The notes under the pieces were generated by a model. The model made no database searches, was not told where the DNA came from, and saw only the letters and a program-made list of their open reading frames with translations. The position numbers and the translations under genes are program-made. Positions 26,024 through 36,488 of a stretch of DNA of 64,000 nt are shown here, in pieces; the stretch's first letter is position 1, and each line of letters opens with the position of its first letter. Source of the stretch: Nocardiopsis sp. CNT312 (lineage in GTDB: Bacteria > Actinomycetota > Actinomycetes > Streptosporangiales > Streptosporangiaceae); the NCBI RefSeq assembly GCF_000515115.1, contig NZ_AZXF01000010.1, positions 1 through 64,000 of the forward strand. The letters are read 5' to 3'.

Positions 26024-26764
26024 TCAGGCCAGGGGCATGACGTCCCGCTCGTGGGGGCCGTCCCACTCGGTGGGCAGCGGGTGGGCCGCGGGGTTGACGC
26101 GCTGGACGATCTCGTCGAGCACGCGCCGGACGTAGGGCTCACCCACCCACAGGTGCTTGGCTCCGTCGACCCCGACGACCTCCGCCTGGCTGAGCGGCGC
26201 GAACCGCTTTCGGGCCTCGTCGGGCCTGAGGTAGTCGTCGTGCTCGGGGACAAGCGCCACGACCGGCTTGCCGGACGCGTCCCACACCGCCATGTCCGAC
26301 TCGTCGGCGCGGTGCAGTGGAGGCGACAGCAGGATCGCGCCCCGCACCTGGGGGTCGCACCCCCACTTGAGGGCCAGTTCGGTGCCGAAGGACCAGCCGA
26401 GGAGCCAGGGACTGGGCAGTGCCTCGAACTCGGTGAACTCGATGGCCGCCAGCACGTCGTGCCGCTCGGTCTCCCCCTCGCCGAACGCACCCTCGCTGGT
26501 GCCGTGGCGCGAGGACGTCCCGCGGGTGTTGAAGCGCAGCACGGCGACGTTCGCCAGGGCCGGCAGGCGGAACGACGCCTTGCGCAGCACGTGGCTGTCC
26601 ATCATGCCCTCGGCGGTGGGCAGCGGGTGCAGGCACACCAGCGTGGCGACGGGCTCCCCGCCCTCGGGCAGGGCGAGTTCGCCGACCAGTTCCAGCCCGT
26701 CGGCGGTGTGCAGCGTGATGGGCCGGCGCACGGCGGGCAGCACCGTGGTGGCTCGGATCTGCAT
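26024..26764 (-). CDS. Alpha/beta hydrolase
   Basis: 246 residues with the nucleophile elbow GWSFG, an acid residue near PEHDDYLRPDE and the histidine in GAKHLWVGEPYV. The N-terminal LVCLHPLPTAEGMMDSHV and FNTRGTSS resemble the alpha/beta hydrolases often annotated CocE/NonD or dienelactone-like in actinobacteria. GAGGAACC precedes the ATG. Substrate unknown. The zinc-knuckle gene lies 31 bases upstream. Confidence 0.85.
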   Translation of the reverse strand: MQIRATTVLPAVRRPITLHTADGLELVGELALPEGGEPVATLVCLHPLPTAEGMMDSHVLRKASFRLPALANVAVLRFNTRGTSSRHGTSEGAFGEGETERHDVLAAIEFTEFEALPSPWLLGWSFGTELALKWGCDPQVRGAILLSPPLHRADESDMAVWDASGKPVVALVPEHDDYLRPDEARKRFAPLSQAEVVGVDGAKHLWVGEPYVRRVLDEIVQRVNPAAHPLPTEWDGPHERDVMPLA

Positions 26765-26795
26765 GGTTCCTCGAATCTCCGGTGGCGGGCCGCGG

Positions 26796-27122
26796 TCAGT
26801 AGGGGGATCTTGGAGACCGGCGGGCGCGCCGGTCCCAGCAGGAGGAGTGCCAGTGGCGCCGGTCCCCGCCGCCGCCGTAGGGACGCCAGGCGACGACGTG
26901 GGGCGTACCGAGAGGGATCTCCTGGGCGCACCCGGGGCACCGGTAGACCTTGGTGGCCGACGCCCCGGGGATGCGGCGCGTCACCCACTCGCCGTCGGGG
27001 CCGGTCTCCCGGCGCTGGCCCCCGGTGATACGCAGCATGAGGGCGTCCTCGTCGGGCGGGCCTCCGGAGGCGCGGCGACCACGGGAGGACTTGCGGCGGG
27101 AAGAGTTTCGGCGCGGGCTCAC
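26796..27122 (-). CDS. Small basic protein with CxxC...HxH...C knuckle
   Basis: 108 residues: a very basic Arg/Ser-rich N-terminus, then CPGC and HWHSSCW that together could hold a zinc ion. Homologues in actinobacteria are often labelled ATP/GTP-binding protein, but no nucleotide motif is visible. The start is the GTG at 27122, seven bases from TACCCT, so it is probably leaderless. It sits upstream of the hydrolase gene. Confidence 0.7.
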   Translation of the reverse strand: MSPRRNSSRRKSSRGRRASGGPPDEDALMLRITGGQRRETGPDGEWVTRRIPGASATKVYRCPGCAQEIPLGTPHVVAWRPYGGGGDRRHWHSSCWDRRARRSPRSPY

Positions 27123-27129
27123 ACGTTCC

Positions 27130-27135
27130 AGGGTA
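27130..27135 (-). promoter_or_regulatory. -10 box (TACCCT), leaderless knuckle-protein gene
   Basis: TACCCT ends seven bases before the GTG at 27122. Confidence 0.5.
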
Positions 27136-27184
27136 GGAGAGACTGTGTTTTCTTTGCTCCTCCGCTTCGCTCAGGAGCGTGCTC

Positions 27185-27207
27185 GGGCGCCGGAGAGGCC
27201 GGCGCCC
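27185..27207 (-). terminator. Terminator after the hydroxyacyl-CoA dehydrogenase gene
   Basis: Arms GGGCGCCGG and CCGGCGCCC with a five-base loop, 69 bases past the stop. A second weaker hairpin and an A-rich stretch follow on the minus strand. Confidence 0.6.
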
Positions 27208-27275
27208 TCGCTCCGCTCCCGGCCGTCACCCGTCGGCCAGACGACAGGGCGAACGGACTCCGCTCCCGGGCGGTC

Positions 27276-28463
27276 TCAGCGGTGGTCGTGCTCGACGTCG
27301 GGCAGCCGGTCCATGAGCAGCGGTGCGGGGGCCGCGATCGTGGTCAGGCCGTACTCGCCCATGGCGACCAGGGTCGTGACGACGGACTCGGCACCGCGCT
27401 CCTCCAGGAGTTCGGTCGGCCCCTTGGGGTAGCCGCAGCCGAACCGCATGGCGGTGTCGACGTCGGCGGCCGTGGCGTAGCCGTCGCCGATCATGCGCAG
27501 GGCGTCGTCGATCTGCGGTGCGATGAGCATCTCGCCCAGGTCCAGGAGCTCCTCCTCGCGGACCATCTCCGCGAAGCGGCCGGTGCGGGCGGGCTCGGCG
27601 GGATCGTCCCCGCCCTCGTAGAAGCCCCGGCCGGCCTTGCGTCCGAGGCGGCCCGCGGCCACCATCCGGCGCAGCAGCGGAGCCGCGGCGTACCGGGGGT
27701 CGCGGAACTCCTCCCACAGCACGTCCATGACGGCCAGGCACACGTCCAGGCCGACCATGTCGGCGAGGGTGAGCGGCCCCATGGGCAGGTCCGCGGCCTT
27801 GCGGACGGAGGCGTCGACCTCCTCGCGGGTGGCCACGCCCCGCTCGTAGAGGCGGACGGCGTCGTTGATGTAGGGCACCAGGAGCGCGTTGGCGACGAAC
27901 CCGGCGCGGTCCCCGACCGTGACGGGGGTCTTGCCGATGCGCTTGGCGACCTCGGTGACGACGGCGGTCGTCTCCGCCCCGGTGGAGACGGTGGTGACGA
28001 CCTCGACCAGCTTCATGACCGGCGCCGGGTTGAAGAAGTGCAGGCCGAGGACCTTGTCGGGGCGGCTGGTGAGCGCGGCGATCTCGGTGACCGACAGCGA
28101 GGAGGTGTTGGTGGCCAGGATGGTTCCCGGCGGGCAGATCCGGTCCAGGTCGCCGAAGACGTCGCGCTTGAGGTCCATGCGCTCGGGCACGGCCTCGACG
28201 ACGAAGTCCGCGTCCGAGAGGTCCTCGCGGGAGGTGGTGAACGTGAGTCGGGCGTCGATCGCGGCGCGCTCGTCCCCGGTGATCCGTTCCTTGGCGACCG
28301 CCCGGGACAGGGAGGTGTCGACGTGGCCGCGGCCGCGTTCGAGGGCCGCCTGGTCGATCTCGACTCCGGTGACGTCGAACCCGGCGCGGGCGAACACTTC
28401 GGCGATGCCCGCTCCCATCGTGCCGAGCCCGACCACTCCGACCTTCGTGAATTCCTGCAACAT
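27276..28463 (-). CDS. 3-hydroxyacyl-CoA (3-hydroxybutyryl-CoA) dehydrogenase
   Basis: 395-residue NAD(P)-dependent oxidation of 3-hydroxyacyl-CoA. The Rossmann motif is VGVVGLGTMGAGIAEVFARAG, cut to its core GLGTMGAG, and the catalytic His region is LGLHFFNPAPVMKLVEVV. Two C-terminal 3HCDH helical domains follow (GFVANALLVPYINDAVRL and QIDDALRMIGDGYA), making it longer than single-repeat enzymes. It starts at the ATG at 28463, seven bases from TAGGGT. It fits with atoB and icmA in short-chain acyl-CoA turnover. Confidence 0.9.
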   Translation of the reverse strand: MLQEFTKVGVVGLGTMGAGIAEVFARAGFDVTGVEIDQAALERGRGHVDTSLSRAVAKERITGDERAAIDARLTFTTSREDLSDADFVVEAVPERMDLKRDVFGDLDRICPPGTILATNTSSLSVTEIAALTSRPDKVLGLHFFNPAPVMKLVEVVTTVSTGAETTAVVTEVAKRIGKTPVTVGDRAGFVANALLVPYINDAVRLYERGVATREEVDASVRKAADLPMGPLTLADMVGLDVCLAVMDVLWEEFRDPRYAAAPLLRRMVAAGRLGRKAGRGFYEGGDDPAEPARTGRFAEMVREEELLDLGEMLIAPQIDDALRMIGDGYATAADVDTAMRFGCGYPKGPTELLEERGAESVVTTLVAMGEYGLTTIAAPAPLLMDRLPDVEHDHR

Positions 28464-28470
28464 GAGCCCC

Positions 28471-28476
28471 ACCCTA
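28471..28476 (-). promoter_or_regulatory. -10 box (TAGGGT), leaderless dehydrogenase gene
   Basis: TAGGGT ends seven bases before the ATG at 28463. The promoter is divergent from that of nucS. Confidence 0.5.
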
Positions 28477-28609
28477 GACCGAAGGCCCCACCCGGAGGGT
28501 GGTGCCGCCTCTTGGACGCCACCAAGGCTACTGGCCAGTAACACAGGGCGGACCCCGCACACGCCGTTCCGGGCCCGCGAATCCGGACCCGCCCGCTTCC
28601 GGGAAGCGG

Positions 28610-28615
28610 TAACGT
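28610..28615 (+). promoter_or_regulatory. -10 box (TAACGT), leaderless nucS
   Basis: TAACGT ends seven bases before the GTG at 28623; this fixes the start three codons into the longer open frame. Confidence 0.55.
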
Positions 28616-28622
28616 GACCGCC

Positions 28623-29300
28623 GTGCGTCTCGTCATCGCCCGGTGCAGCGTCGACTACGTCGGCCGGCTCACCGCACACCTGCCCATGGCCCCCCGCCTG
28701 ATCCTCGTCAAGGCGGACGGAAGCGTGTCCATCCACGCCGACGACCGGGCCTTCAAACCGCTGAACTGGATGAACCCGCCGTGCAAGCTCCGTGAGGAGA
28801 CCGTGGCCGACGGACCCGACGTCTGGACGGTCACCCACGGCAAGTCGGGCGAGAAACTCGTGCTGACCGTCGAGGAGGTCATGCACGACAGTTCACACGA
28901 ACTGGGCCGGGACCCCGGCCTCCAGAAGGACGGCGTCGAGGCGCACCTCCAGGAGCTGCTCGCCGAGCACATCACCACGCTCGGGGAGGGTTACACCCTG
29001 ATCCGCCGCGAGTACCCGACCGCCATCGGGCCGGTCGACATCCTGTGCCGCGACGCGGAGGGGGCCACGGTCGCCGTGGAGCTGAAGCGGCGCGGCGAGA
29101 TCGACGGCGTGGAGCAGCTGACCCGCTACCTGGAACTGCTCAACCGGGACCCCACCCTGGCCCCGGTGCACGGGGTCTTCGCGGCCCAGGAGATCAAGCC
29201 GCAGGCCCGGGTCCTGGCCGAGGACCGGGGGATCTCCTGCGTGGTGCTGGACTACGACGAGCTGCGCGGGATCGAGCCGGACATCCTCCGCCTGTTCTGA
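28623..29300 (+). CDS. nucS: Mismatch-specific endonuclease EndoMS/NucS
   Basis: 225-residue nuclease that cuts both strands at mismatches and replaces MutS/MutL in actinobacteria. The N-terminal domain begins [20 protein letters not shown]. The PD-(D/E)xK nuclease core is GPVDILCRD...[21 protein letters not shown] with Asp, Glu and Lys in place. The GTG at 28623 is chosen from the family start and the -10 spacing. Cellular role: mutation avoidance. Confidence 0.93.
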   Translation: MRLVIARCSVDYVGRLTAHLPMAPRLILVKADGSVSIHADDRAFKPLNWMNPPCKLREETVADGPDVWTVTHGKSGEKLVLTVEEVMHDSSHELGRDPGLQKDGVEAHLQELLAEHITTLGEGYTLIRREYPTAIGPVDILCRDAEGATVAVELKRRGEIDGVEQLTRYLELLNRDPTLAPVHGVFAAQEIKPQARVLAEDRGISCVVLDYDELRGIEPDILRLF

Positions 29301-29391
29301 CGCTCCCGGCGTCCCGGGCCCGCACCCTCTCAGGGTCGCCTCAGGGCCCGCCCCCGATGCGCGCGGGGCTCCGAAGCCGGGAGGATCGAAC

Positions 29392-29397
29392 TATGGT
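29392..29397 (+). promoter_or_regulatory. -10 box (TATGGT), leaderless DUF1707 gene
   Basis: TATGGT ends seven bases before the ATG at 29405. Confidence 0.55.
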
Positions 29398-29404
29398 TGG
29401 AAGC

Positions 29405-30064
29405 ATGAGCGAGATCCCCCCTTCGGACCACAGCCGGATGCGCGCCTCGGACGCCGACCGCGACTCGGTCGCCCACAGACTGCGGGAGGCCCTCGCCGAG
29501 GGCAGGCTCGACCCGGACGAGCACAGCGAGCGCCTGGACGCCGTCTACCGGGCCAAGACCCTCGGCGAACTGGTCCCCCTCACCGAGGACCTGCCCGCGC
29601 CGAATGGGGAGACCGGGTCCGTCGCGGTCCCGACCGACTTCCACTCGCCCCGCCCCGTCTACGCCGGGGGACGGATCACCTCCGCCGGACCGACCAGCCG
29701 CCTGGCGATCGCCATCATGGGCGGGGCCGACCGTGCGGGAAGCTGGGTGGTCCCCAAGCAGTTCTTCACCGCCGCGCTCATGGGCGGGGTGGAGCTGGAC
29801 CTGCGCGAGGCGCACTTCACCTCGCGCGAGACGAGCATCTGGGTGGGTGCCGTCATGGGCGGGGTCGAGATCCGGGTGCCCGACGACGTCCAGGTGCGCG
29901 TCCACGGCCTGCCGATCATGGGCGGGTTCAGCGGCGGCCTGCGCCAGCCCAGCACGATGCCCGCCGACGCCCCGATCGTGCACATCCGCGGTCTGGCCGT
30001 GATGGGCGGCGTGGAGGTCAAGTACCGGAGGCGCGCCTACCAGCGCGAGGAGGACGAGGACTGA
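29405..30064 (+). CDS. DUF1707 protein with LiaF-like C-terminal domain
   Basis: 219 residues. The N-terminal DUF1707 segment (RMRASDADRDSVAHRLREAL...GRLDPDEHSERL) is a short actinobacterial helical domain. The C-terminal half repeats the MGG pattern of the LiaF/cell-wall-active antibiotic response fold (IAIMGGADRAGSW, AALMGGVELDLREA, AVMGGVEIRVP, AVMGGVEVKY). There is no membrane helix. A role in envelope stress sensing is possible but unproved. Confidence 0.85.
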   Translation: MSEIPPSDHSRMRASDADRDSVAHRLREALAEGRLDPDEHSERLDAVYRAKTLGELVPLTEDLPAPNGETGSVAVPTDFHSPRPVYAGGRITSAGPTSRLAIAIMGGADRAGSWVVPKQFFTAALMGGVELDLREAHFTSRETSIWVGAVMGGVEIRVPDDVQVRVHGLPIMGGFSGGLRQPSTMPADAPIVHIRGLAVMGGVEVKYRRRAYQREEDED

Positions 30065-30279
30065 TCCTCTCCCTTCGCCTGCCCGGCGGTCCGCGGGTGT
30101 GAGGGCGCATCAGATCACAGCGACGGGTGTTCTGTCAGCTTTGTGGCCGATTGTGGCAATCTCACGTAGAGGTACTTGTCGAGCGCGCTCCGTCGGTGTC
30201 GGATGGCAACGGTCCCATCACCCACCGAGGTGTCCGTCCCCCGCAAGGGCGTGACGGCCCCCGCACCGGAGGAGCACCG

Positions 30280-31860
30280 TTGCATCCGACCCACCCCCGC
30301 GCCCGACGGCGCCGGAAGGACCTCCCCGCCGGACGGCGCACGGCGGCCGTACTCACCGCCGTCCTGACGGCCGCCGCCTCCCTTGCCCTGGCGGCACCGG
30401 CCCAAGCGGACCCGCGGGGCAACGCCCCCGAGCACGCACACGACCGCGCCGGATGGCCTGAGCGGCATGACAGGCACCACAGGTCGCTCCCGGACCGGGT
30501 GACCGGTCGGCGGATCGAGGGCCACATGGCCAACCTCGCCACCATCGCCCGCTACAACGGCGGCAACCGCGCCTCGGGCACCCCCGGCTACGACGTCGCC
30601 GCCCTGTACGTGGAGAACCAGTTGGAGCGGGCCGGGTACGAGCCCTACCGCGACACCTACGAGTACACGGCCTGGGAGGAGCTCTCCGACGCGGTCCTGA
30701 GCCGGAGCGGCTCCGGGCCGGTCGACTACGAGGTCGGTACCGATTACATCAGCATGGCCTACTCGGCAGCCGGCGACGTGACCGCCCCGGCCGTGGCTGT
30801 GGACGCCGACAGCGGTGACAGCGGCTGCACGTCCGAGGACTTCGCGGGCTTCCCCGAGGGAGCCATCGCGATCACCGTGCGCGGTGCCTGCCCCTTCGCG
30901 CTGAAGACCCAGAACGCGGCCGACGCCGGGGCCGCCGCCGTCCTGGTCGTCAACAGTGCCGACGAGGTGTTCTCGGGAACCGTGTCCACCCCCTCCGAGA
31001 TCCCGGTGCTCGGCGTCTCCGGCGCCGCGGGCGCACCGCTGCTCGCCGCGGGCGAGGGGCTGGAGCTGCGGGTGATGGTGGACTCCCTCACCGAGACCCG
31101 CGAGTCCTTCAACGTCATCGCCGAGACCGAGGGCGGGAGCGGTGACAACGTCGTGGTGGCCGGCGGCCACCTCGACAGCGTCGAGGAGGGGGCGGGCGCC
31201 AACGACAACGGCAGCGGTGTCGCCTTCCTCCTGGAGAGCGCCATCCAGTTGGCCCGGCAGGGCGAGCCGAACAACAAGGTCCGCTTCGCCTTCTGGGGCA
31301 CCGAGGAGAGCGGCCTGGTCGGCTCCACCGAGTACGTCGAGGGGCTGAGCGCCGAACAGGTCGACGACATCGCCCTGTACCTCAACTTCGACATGATCGG
31401 CTCCCACAACTACGCCCGGTTCGTCCTGGACGGCGGCATGGAGCTGCCCGGATCGGGGCAGGCACCCTCCGGATCCGGGGCGATCGCCCAGGTCTTCGCG
31501 GAGTACTTCGAGGACCGGGGACAGGTCAGCGAACCGGGTGTGCTGAGCGGCCGCAGCGACTACGCGCCCTTCGCCCAGGCGGGGATCCCGGTCGGCGGCC
31601 TGTTCAGCGGTGCCGACGGCGTCAAGACCGAGGAACAGGCGGAGTGGTACGGCGGGGTCGCGGGCGAGACCTTCGACCCGTACTACCACACCGCCGAGGA
31701 CACCCTGGCCAACGTCAACCGCGACTCCCTGGACGAGCTGTCCGACGCAGGCGCCCACGGGATCGAGTTCTTCGCCGAGAGCACCCTCCCGGTGAACGGT
31801 GTGCTGCGCAGGGCCGCGGGACCGGAGTTCGCGCGGCTGGGCCAGGAGTGGCTCCGCTAG
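30280..31860 (+). CDS. Secreted M28 zinc aminopeptidase with PA domain
   Basis: 526 residues. Signal peptide (about 1-42: basic, then TAAVLTAVLTAAASLALA), a protease-associated insert (about 150-255), and an M28 catalytic domain like Streptomyces griseus aminopeptidase. Zinc ligands are visible in GGHLDSV, GANDNGSG, TEESGLVG, LNFDMIGS and YYHTAED. I place the start at the TTG at 30280 because GGAGGAG (30268-30274) lies five bases upstream; the longer frame adds 51 residues before the signal peptide. Confidence 0.9.
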   Translation: MHPTHPRARRRRKDLPAGRRTAAVLTAVLTAAASLALAAPAQADPRGNAPEHAHDRAGWPERHDRHHRSLPDRVTGRRIEGHMANLATIARYNGGNRASGTPGYDVAALYVENQLERAGYEPYRDTYEYTAWEELSDAVLSRSGSGPVDYEVGTDYISMAYSAAGDVTAPAVAVDADSGDSGCTSEDFAGFPEGAIAITVRGACPFALKTQNAADAGAAAVLVVNSADEVFSGTVSTPSEIPVLGVSGAAGAPLLAAGEGLELRVMVDSLTETRESFNVIAETEGGSGDNVVVAGGHLDSVEEGAGANDNGSGVAFLLESAIQLARQGEPNNKVRFAFWGTEESGLVGSTEYVEGLSAEQVDDIALYLNFDMIGSHNYARFVLDGGMELPGSGQAPSGSGAIAQVFAEYFEDRGQVSEPGVLSGRSDYAPFAQAGIPVGGLFSGADGVKTEEQAEWYGGVAGETFDPYYHTAEDTLANVNRDSLDELSDAGAHGIEFFAESTLPVNGVLRRAAGPEFARLGQEWLR

Positions 31861-31891
31861 AAACGGAGCGAAACGCCCCCTTCGGACAGAC

Positions 31892-31934
31892 GGGGCGGAC
31901 GGCGTGAACCCCCCGGTTCCACGCCGTCCGCCCC
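31892..31934 (+). terminator. Terminator after the M28 peptidase gene
   Basis: Perfect 15-bp arms GGGGCGGACGGCGTG and CACGCCGTCCGCCCC; the loop can extend the stem by AACC/GGTT with one bulge. The remaining gap to 32160 shows no gene. Confidence 0.75.
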
Positions 31935-32160
31935 GCGCGGCGCCTCCCCCTCGCTGCACCCGGGCGGCCCCCTCACCAACCGCCTCGGATGCGCGACCGA
32001 CGCCGCACGGAAACCACGTTGAGTAGTTCCCCGTGTGCGACACGCTACCAGTGACCCAGGGCACATGAACCCCCTGAGATCAAACGGTTATCCTCGGTCA
32101 CAACACGCTCGGCTGAGCCCGGACACGGCCCGTGGACACCGTCCCGCACGGAACGCGCTC

Positions 32161-32166
32161 TAGGCT
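32161..32166 (+). promoter_or_regulatory. -10 box (TAGGCT), leaderless pduO
   Basis: TAGGCT ends six bases before the ATG at 32173. The identical hexamer precedes pncB. Confidence 0.55.
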
Positions 32167-32172
32167 GGTGCC

Positions 32173-32769
32173 ATGAGCAAACGGGACACGGACGAACCGG
32201 TCGTACTGTCGAGGATCTACACCCGCACGGGGGACGACGGGACCACCGCTCTCGGCGACATGAGCCGGACCGGGAAGAACGACACACGGCTCGCGGCCTA
32301 CGCCGACACCGAGGAGGCCAACGCCGCCATCGGCCTCATGCTGGCCACGGGCGAGGTCCCCGACGACGTACGCGCGCTCCTGCGGCGCGTACAGAACGAA
32401 CTGTTCGACCTCGGCGCGGACCTGTCCACACCGGTCGTACCGGACCCGGAGTTCCCGCCCCTACGCATCCTGCCGGAGTACGTCACCCGGCTGGAGGAGG
32501 CCTGCGACACCTACAACGCCGACCTGCCCACCCTGCGCAGCTTCATCCTGCCCGGCGGCTCCCCCACGGTCGCGCTGGCACACACCGCACGCATCGTGGT
32601 GCGCAGGGCCGAGCGCAGCGTGTGGGCGGCGATCGGCGAACACGGCGACACTGTCAACCCGCTCACCGCGCGTTACCTCAACCGCCTCTCCGACCTGCTG
32701 TTCATCCTCGGCCGCCACGTCGCCGGGGACGGGGACGAGGTGCTGTGGAAGCCGGGCGGAGAGCGTTAG
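32173..32769 (+). CDS. pduO: Cob(I)alamin adenosyltransferase, PduO type
   Basis: 198-residue enzyme transferring the adenosyl group of ATP to Co(I) corrinoid, making the adenosylcobalamin used by IcmA-type mutases. Family blocks are IYTRTGDDGTTALGDMSRTGKND, shown here by its core TRTGDDGTT, then LRILPEYVTRLEEACD, FILPGGSP, ARIVVRRAER and YLNRLSDLLFILGR. It converges on the next gene with a gap of only six bases. Confidence 0.93.
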   Translation: MSKRDTDEPVVLSRIYTRTGDDGTTALGDMSRTGKNDTRLAAYADTEEANAAIGLMLATGEVPDDVRALLRRVQNELFDLGADLSTPVVPDPEFPPLRILPEYVTRLEEACDTYNADLPTLRSFILPGGSPTVALAHTARIVVRRAERSVWAAIGEHGDTVNPLTARYLNRLSDLLFILGRHVAGDGDEVLWKPGGER

Positions 32770-32775
32770 CGCCGG

Positions 32776-33069
32776 CTATTCGGAGAGTTCGTGCTCCAAG
32801 TGCTCCACCTTCGAGGTGAGGCCGTCGGTCATCCCTTCGCGGATGTCCGCCTTCAAGGTGAGACTGACCCGGTGGGCACCCTCACCCGCGGCCTGCACGG
32901 CGCGCTTGACCACGTCCATCACCTCGTCCCACTCGCCCTCGACACTGGTGAACATGGCGGTGGTCTCGTTGGGCAGGCCGCTCTCGCGCACCACCCTCAC
33001 CGCGCGGGCGACCGCGGGCGCGACAGACTCACCGGTACCGAGCGGGGACACAGAGAAAGCGACGATCAT
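32776..33069 (-). CDS. MTH1187/YqgV (DUF77) thiamine-binding-like protein
   Basis: 97 residues, a ferredoxin-like fold family that binds thiamine or a related ligand in some members. Typical are the start MIVAFSVSPLGTGESV, ETTAMFTSVEGEWDEVM and HRVSLTLKADIREG. The start is the ATG at 33069, seven bases from TAGGGT; the longer frame is not supported. Confidence 0.85.
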   Translation of the reverse strand: MIVAFSVSPLGTGESVAPAVARAVRVVRESGLPNETTAMFTSVEGEWDEVMDVVKRAVQAAGEGAHRVSLTLKADIREGMTDGLTSKVEHLEHELSE

Positions 33070-33076
33070 GGGTCCC

Positions 33077-33082
33077 ACCCTA
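33077..33082 (-). promoter_or_regulatory. -10 box (TAGGGT), leaderless MTH1187 gene
   Basis: TAGGGT ends seven bases before the ATG at 33069; the same box and spacing are seen at 28471. Confidence 0.5.
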
Positions 33083-33115
33083 GGGACCGGTGACCGCCGC
33101 TGTGAAGACCGACAC

Positions 33116-33619
33116 TCAGGCCTCCCACCGTGTCCCGGGCGGCATCGACTCCATCCAGGACAGGAAGCCGGTGAGGGCGCTGTCCCCCATCGCGATCTCG
33201 TACACGGCACCCTCGGAGGGCCCGCCGCCGTCCACGTCGCTCCAGGCGAGGCGGACGACGCTCACGTCACCCGGCAGGTGGGCACGGTCGGACCCGTCGG
33301 GCGAACGCCTGCCGACAACGGCAAGGCCGCGGCGCGACAGCTTTGCCGTCGGCCGCGGCCTGAGCGAGAAGACCGGGAACCACGCGAGGCTCTGCGTGCC
33401 GTACCTGGCGAAACCGATCCGCCAGGCCCCCCGGGGACCCCGCTTGCCCGGGACCCGGAGGTAGCACTCCACCGCGCCGCCCCGCCGGATGAGCACCCAG
33501 CGGCGCAGCGCGATCCACGACAGCACCGCCCCGAGGACCAGGAGCAGGCCGAGGGCCACCCACGGGGCGGTCCCCGTCCACGGGGCCATCCCCGCCTGCG
33601 CGGAGTACAGCCGCTCCAT
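33116..33619 (-). CDS. DUF2550 membrane protein
   Basis: 167 residues with one N-terminal membrane helix (WVALGLLLVLGAVLSWIAL) and a cytoplasmic domain containing FARYGTQSLAWFPVFSLRPRPTAKL, shown in part as LAWFPVFSLRP. DUF2550 genes regularly follow atpC in actinobacteria, as here (29 bases after it). AGAGGTGG precedes the ATG at 33619. Function unknown. Confidence 0.85.
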   Translation of the reverse strand: MERLYSAQAGMAPWTGTAPWVALGLLLVLGAVLSWIALRRWVLIRRGGAVECYLRVPGKRGPRGAWRIGFARYGTQSLAWFPVFSLRPRPTAKLSRRGLAVVGRRSPDGSDRAHLPGDVSVVRLAWSDVDGGGPSEGAVYEIAMGDSALTGFLSWMESMPPGTRWEA

Positions 33620-33648
33620 ATCCACCTCTCGGTCGGCCGCCGGATGCG

Positions 33649-34044
33649 TTAGGCGACGTCCTCGCCCACCGCGCGCAGACGGCTGCGTGCACGGCCCAGG
33701 GCGTCACTGTCGCCCTCCTCGGCCGCCTCCGACAGCGCTCTGCGCGCACGGTCCACGTCGACGTCCTCGGCCAGCTCGGCGGTCTCGGCGAGGATCGACA
33801 CGCGTCCCTCACCACTGACCGAGACGAACCCGCTGTGCGCGGCCGCCTTCACCTCACCGGTCTCCCGGGCCCCCAGGACACGGACGACGGCGTCCTCCGC
33901 GAGCAGGGCCAGCACCGGGACGTGACCGGGCTGGATACCGATCTCACCCTCGACGGTCTTGGCGATGACCATGTCGCCCTCGCCGGCCCAAACCTCACGC
34001 TCGGGCGAGACGATCTCGACGAACAGCTTCTTCGACACTGCCAC
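33649..34044 (-). CDS. atpC: ATP synthase epsilon subunit
   Basis: 131-residue central-stalk subunit: beta-sandwich (FVEIVSPEREVWAGEGDMV, GEIGIQPGHVPVLALL) and a C-terminal helical hairpin that can inhibit ATPase activity. GGAG precedes the GTG start at 34044; a second GTG two codons later is equally possible. Last subunit gene of the operon. Confidence 0.95.
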   Translation of the reverse strand: MAVSKKLFVEIVSPEREVWAGEGDMVIAKTVEGEIGIQPGHVPVLALLAEDAVVRVLGARETGEVKAAAHSGFVSVSGEGRVSILAETAELAEDVDVDRARRALSEAAEEGDSDALGRARSRLRAVGEDVA

Positions 34045-34110
34045 AAACTCCTCGGCTCGTGGGCGGAATCAGGCAGGTCGGCCCCGCCGGGGCGGGGCCG
34101 ACCGTCCGTC

Positions 34111-36485
<2,375 letters not shown>

Positions 36486-36488
36486 GGG

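Noticed and set aside
30115-30279. A riboswitch (such as a c-di-AMP type) upstream of the M28 peptidase gene
   Set aside because: I could not find the conserved core of any riboswitch class I know in this leader.
30115-32064. A 649-codon minus-strand frame
   Set aside because: Antisense to the M28 peptidase gene, which has clear zinc motifs and a signal peptide.
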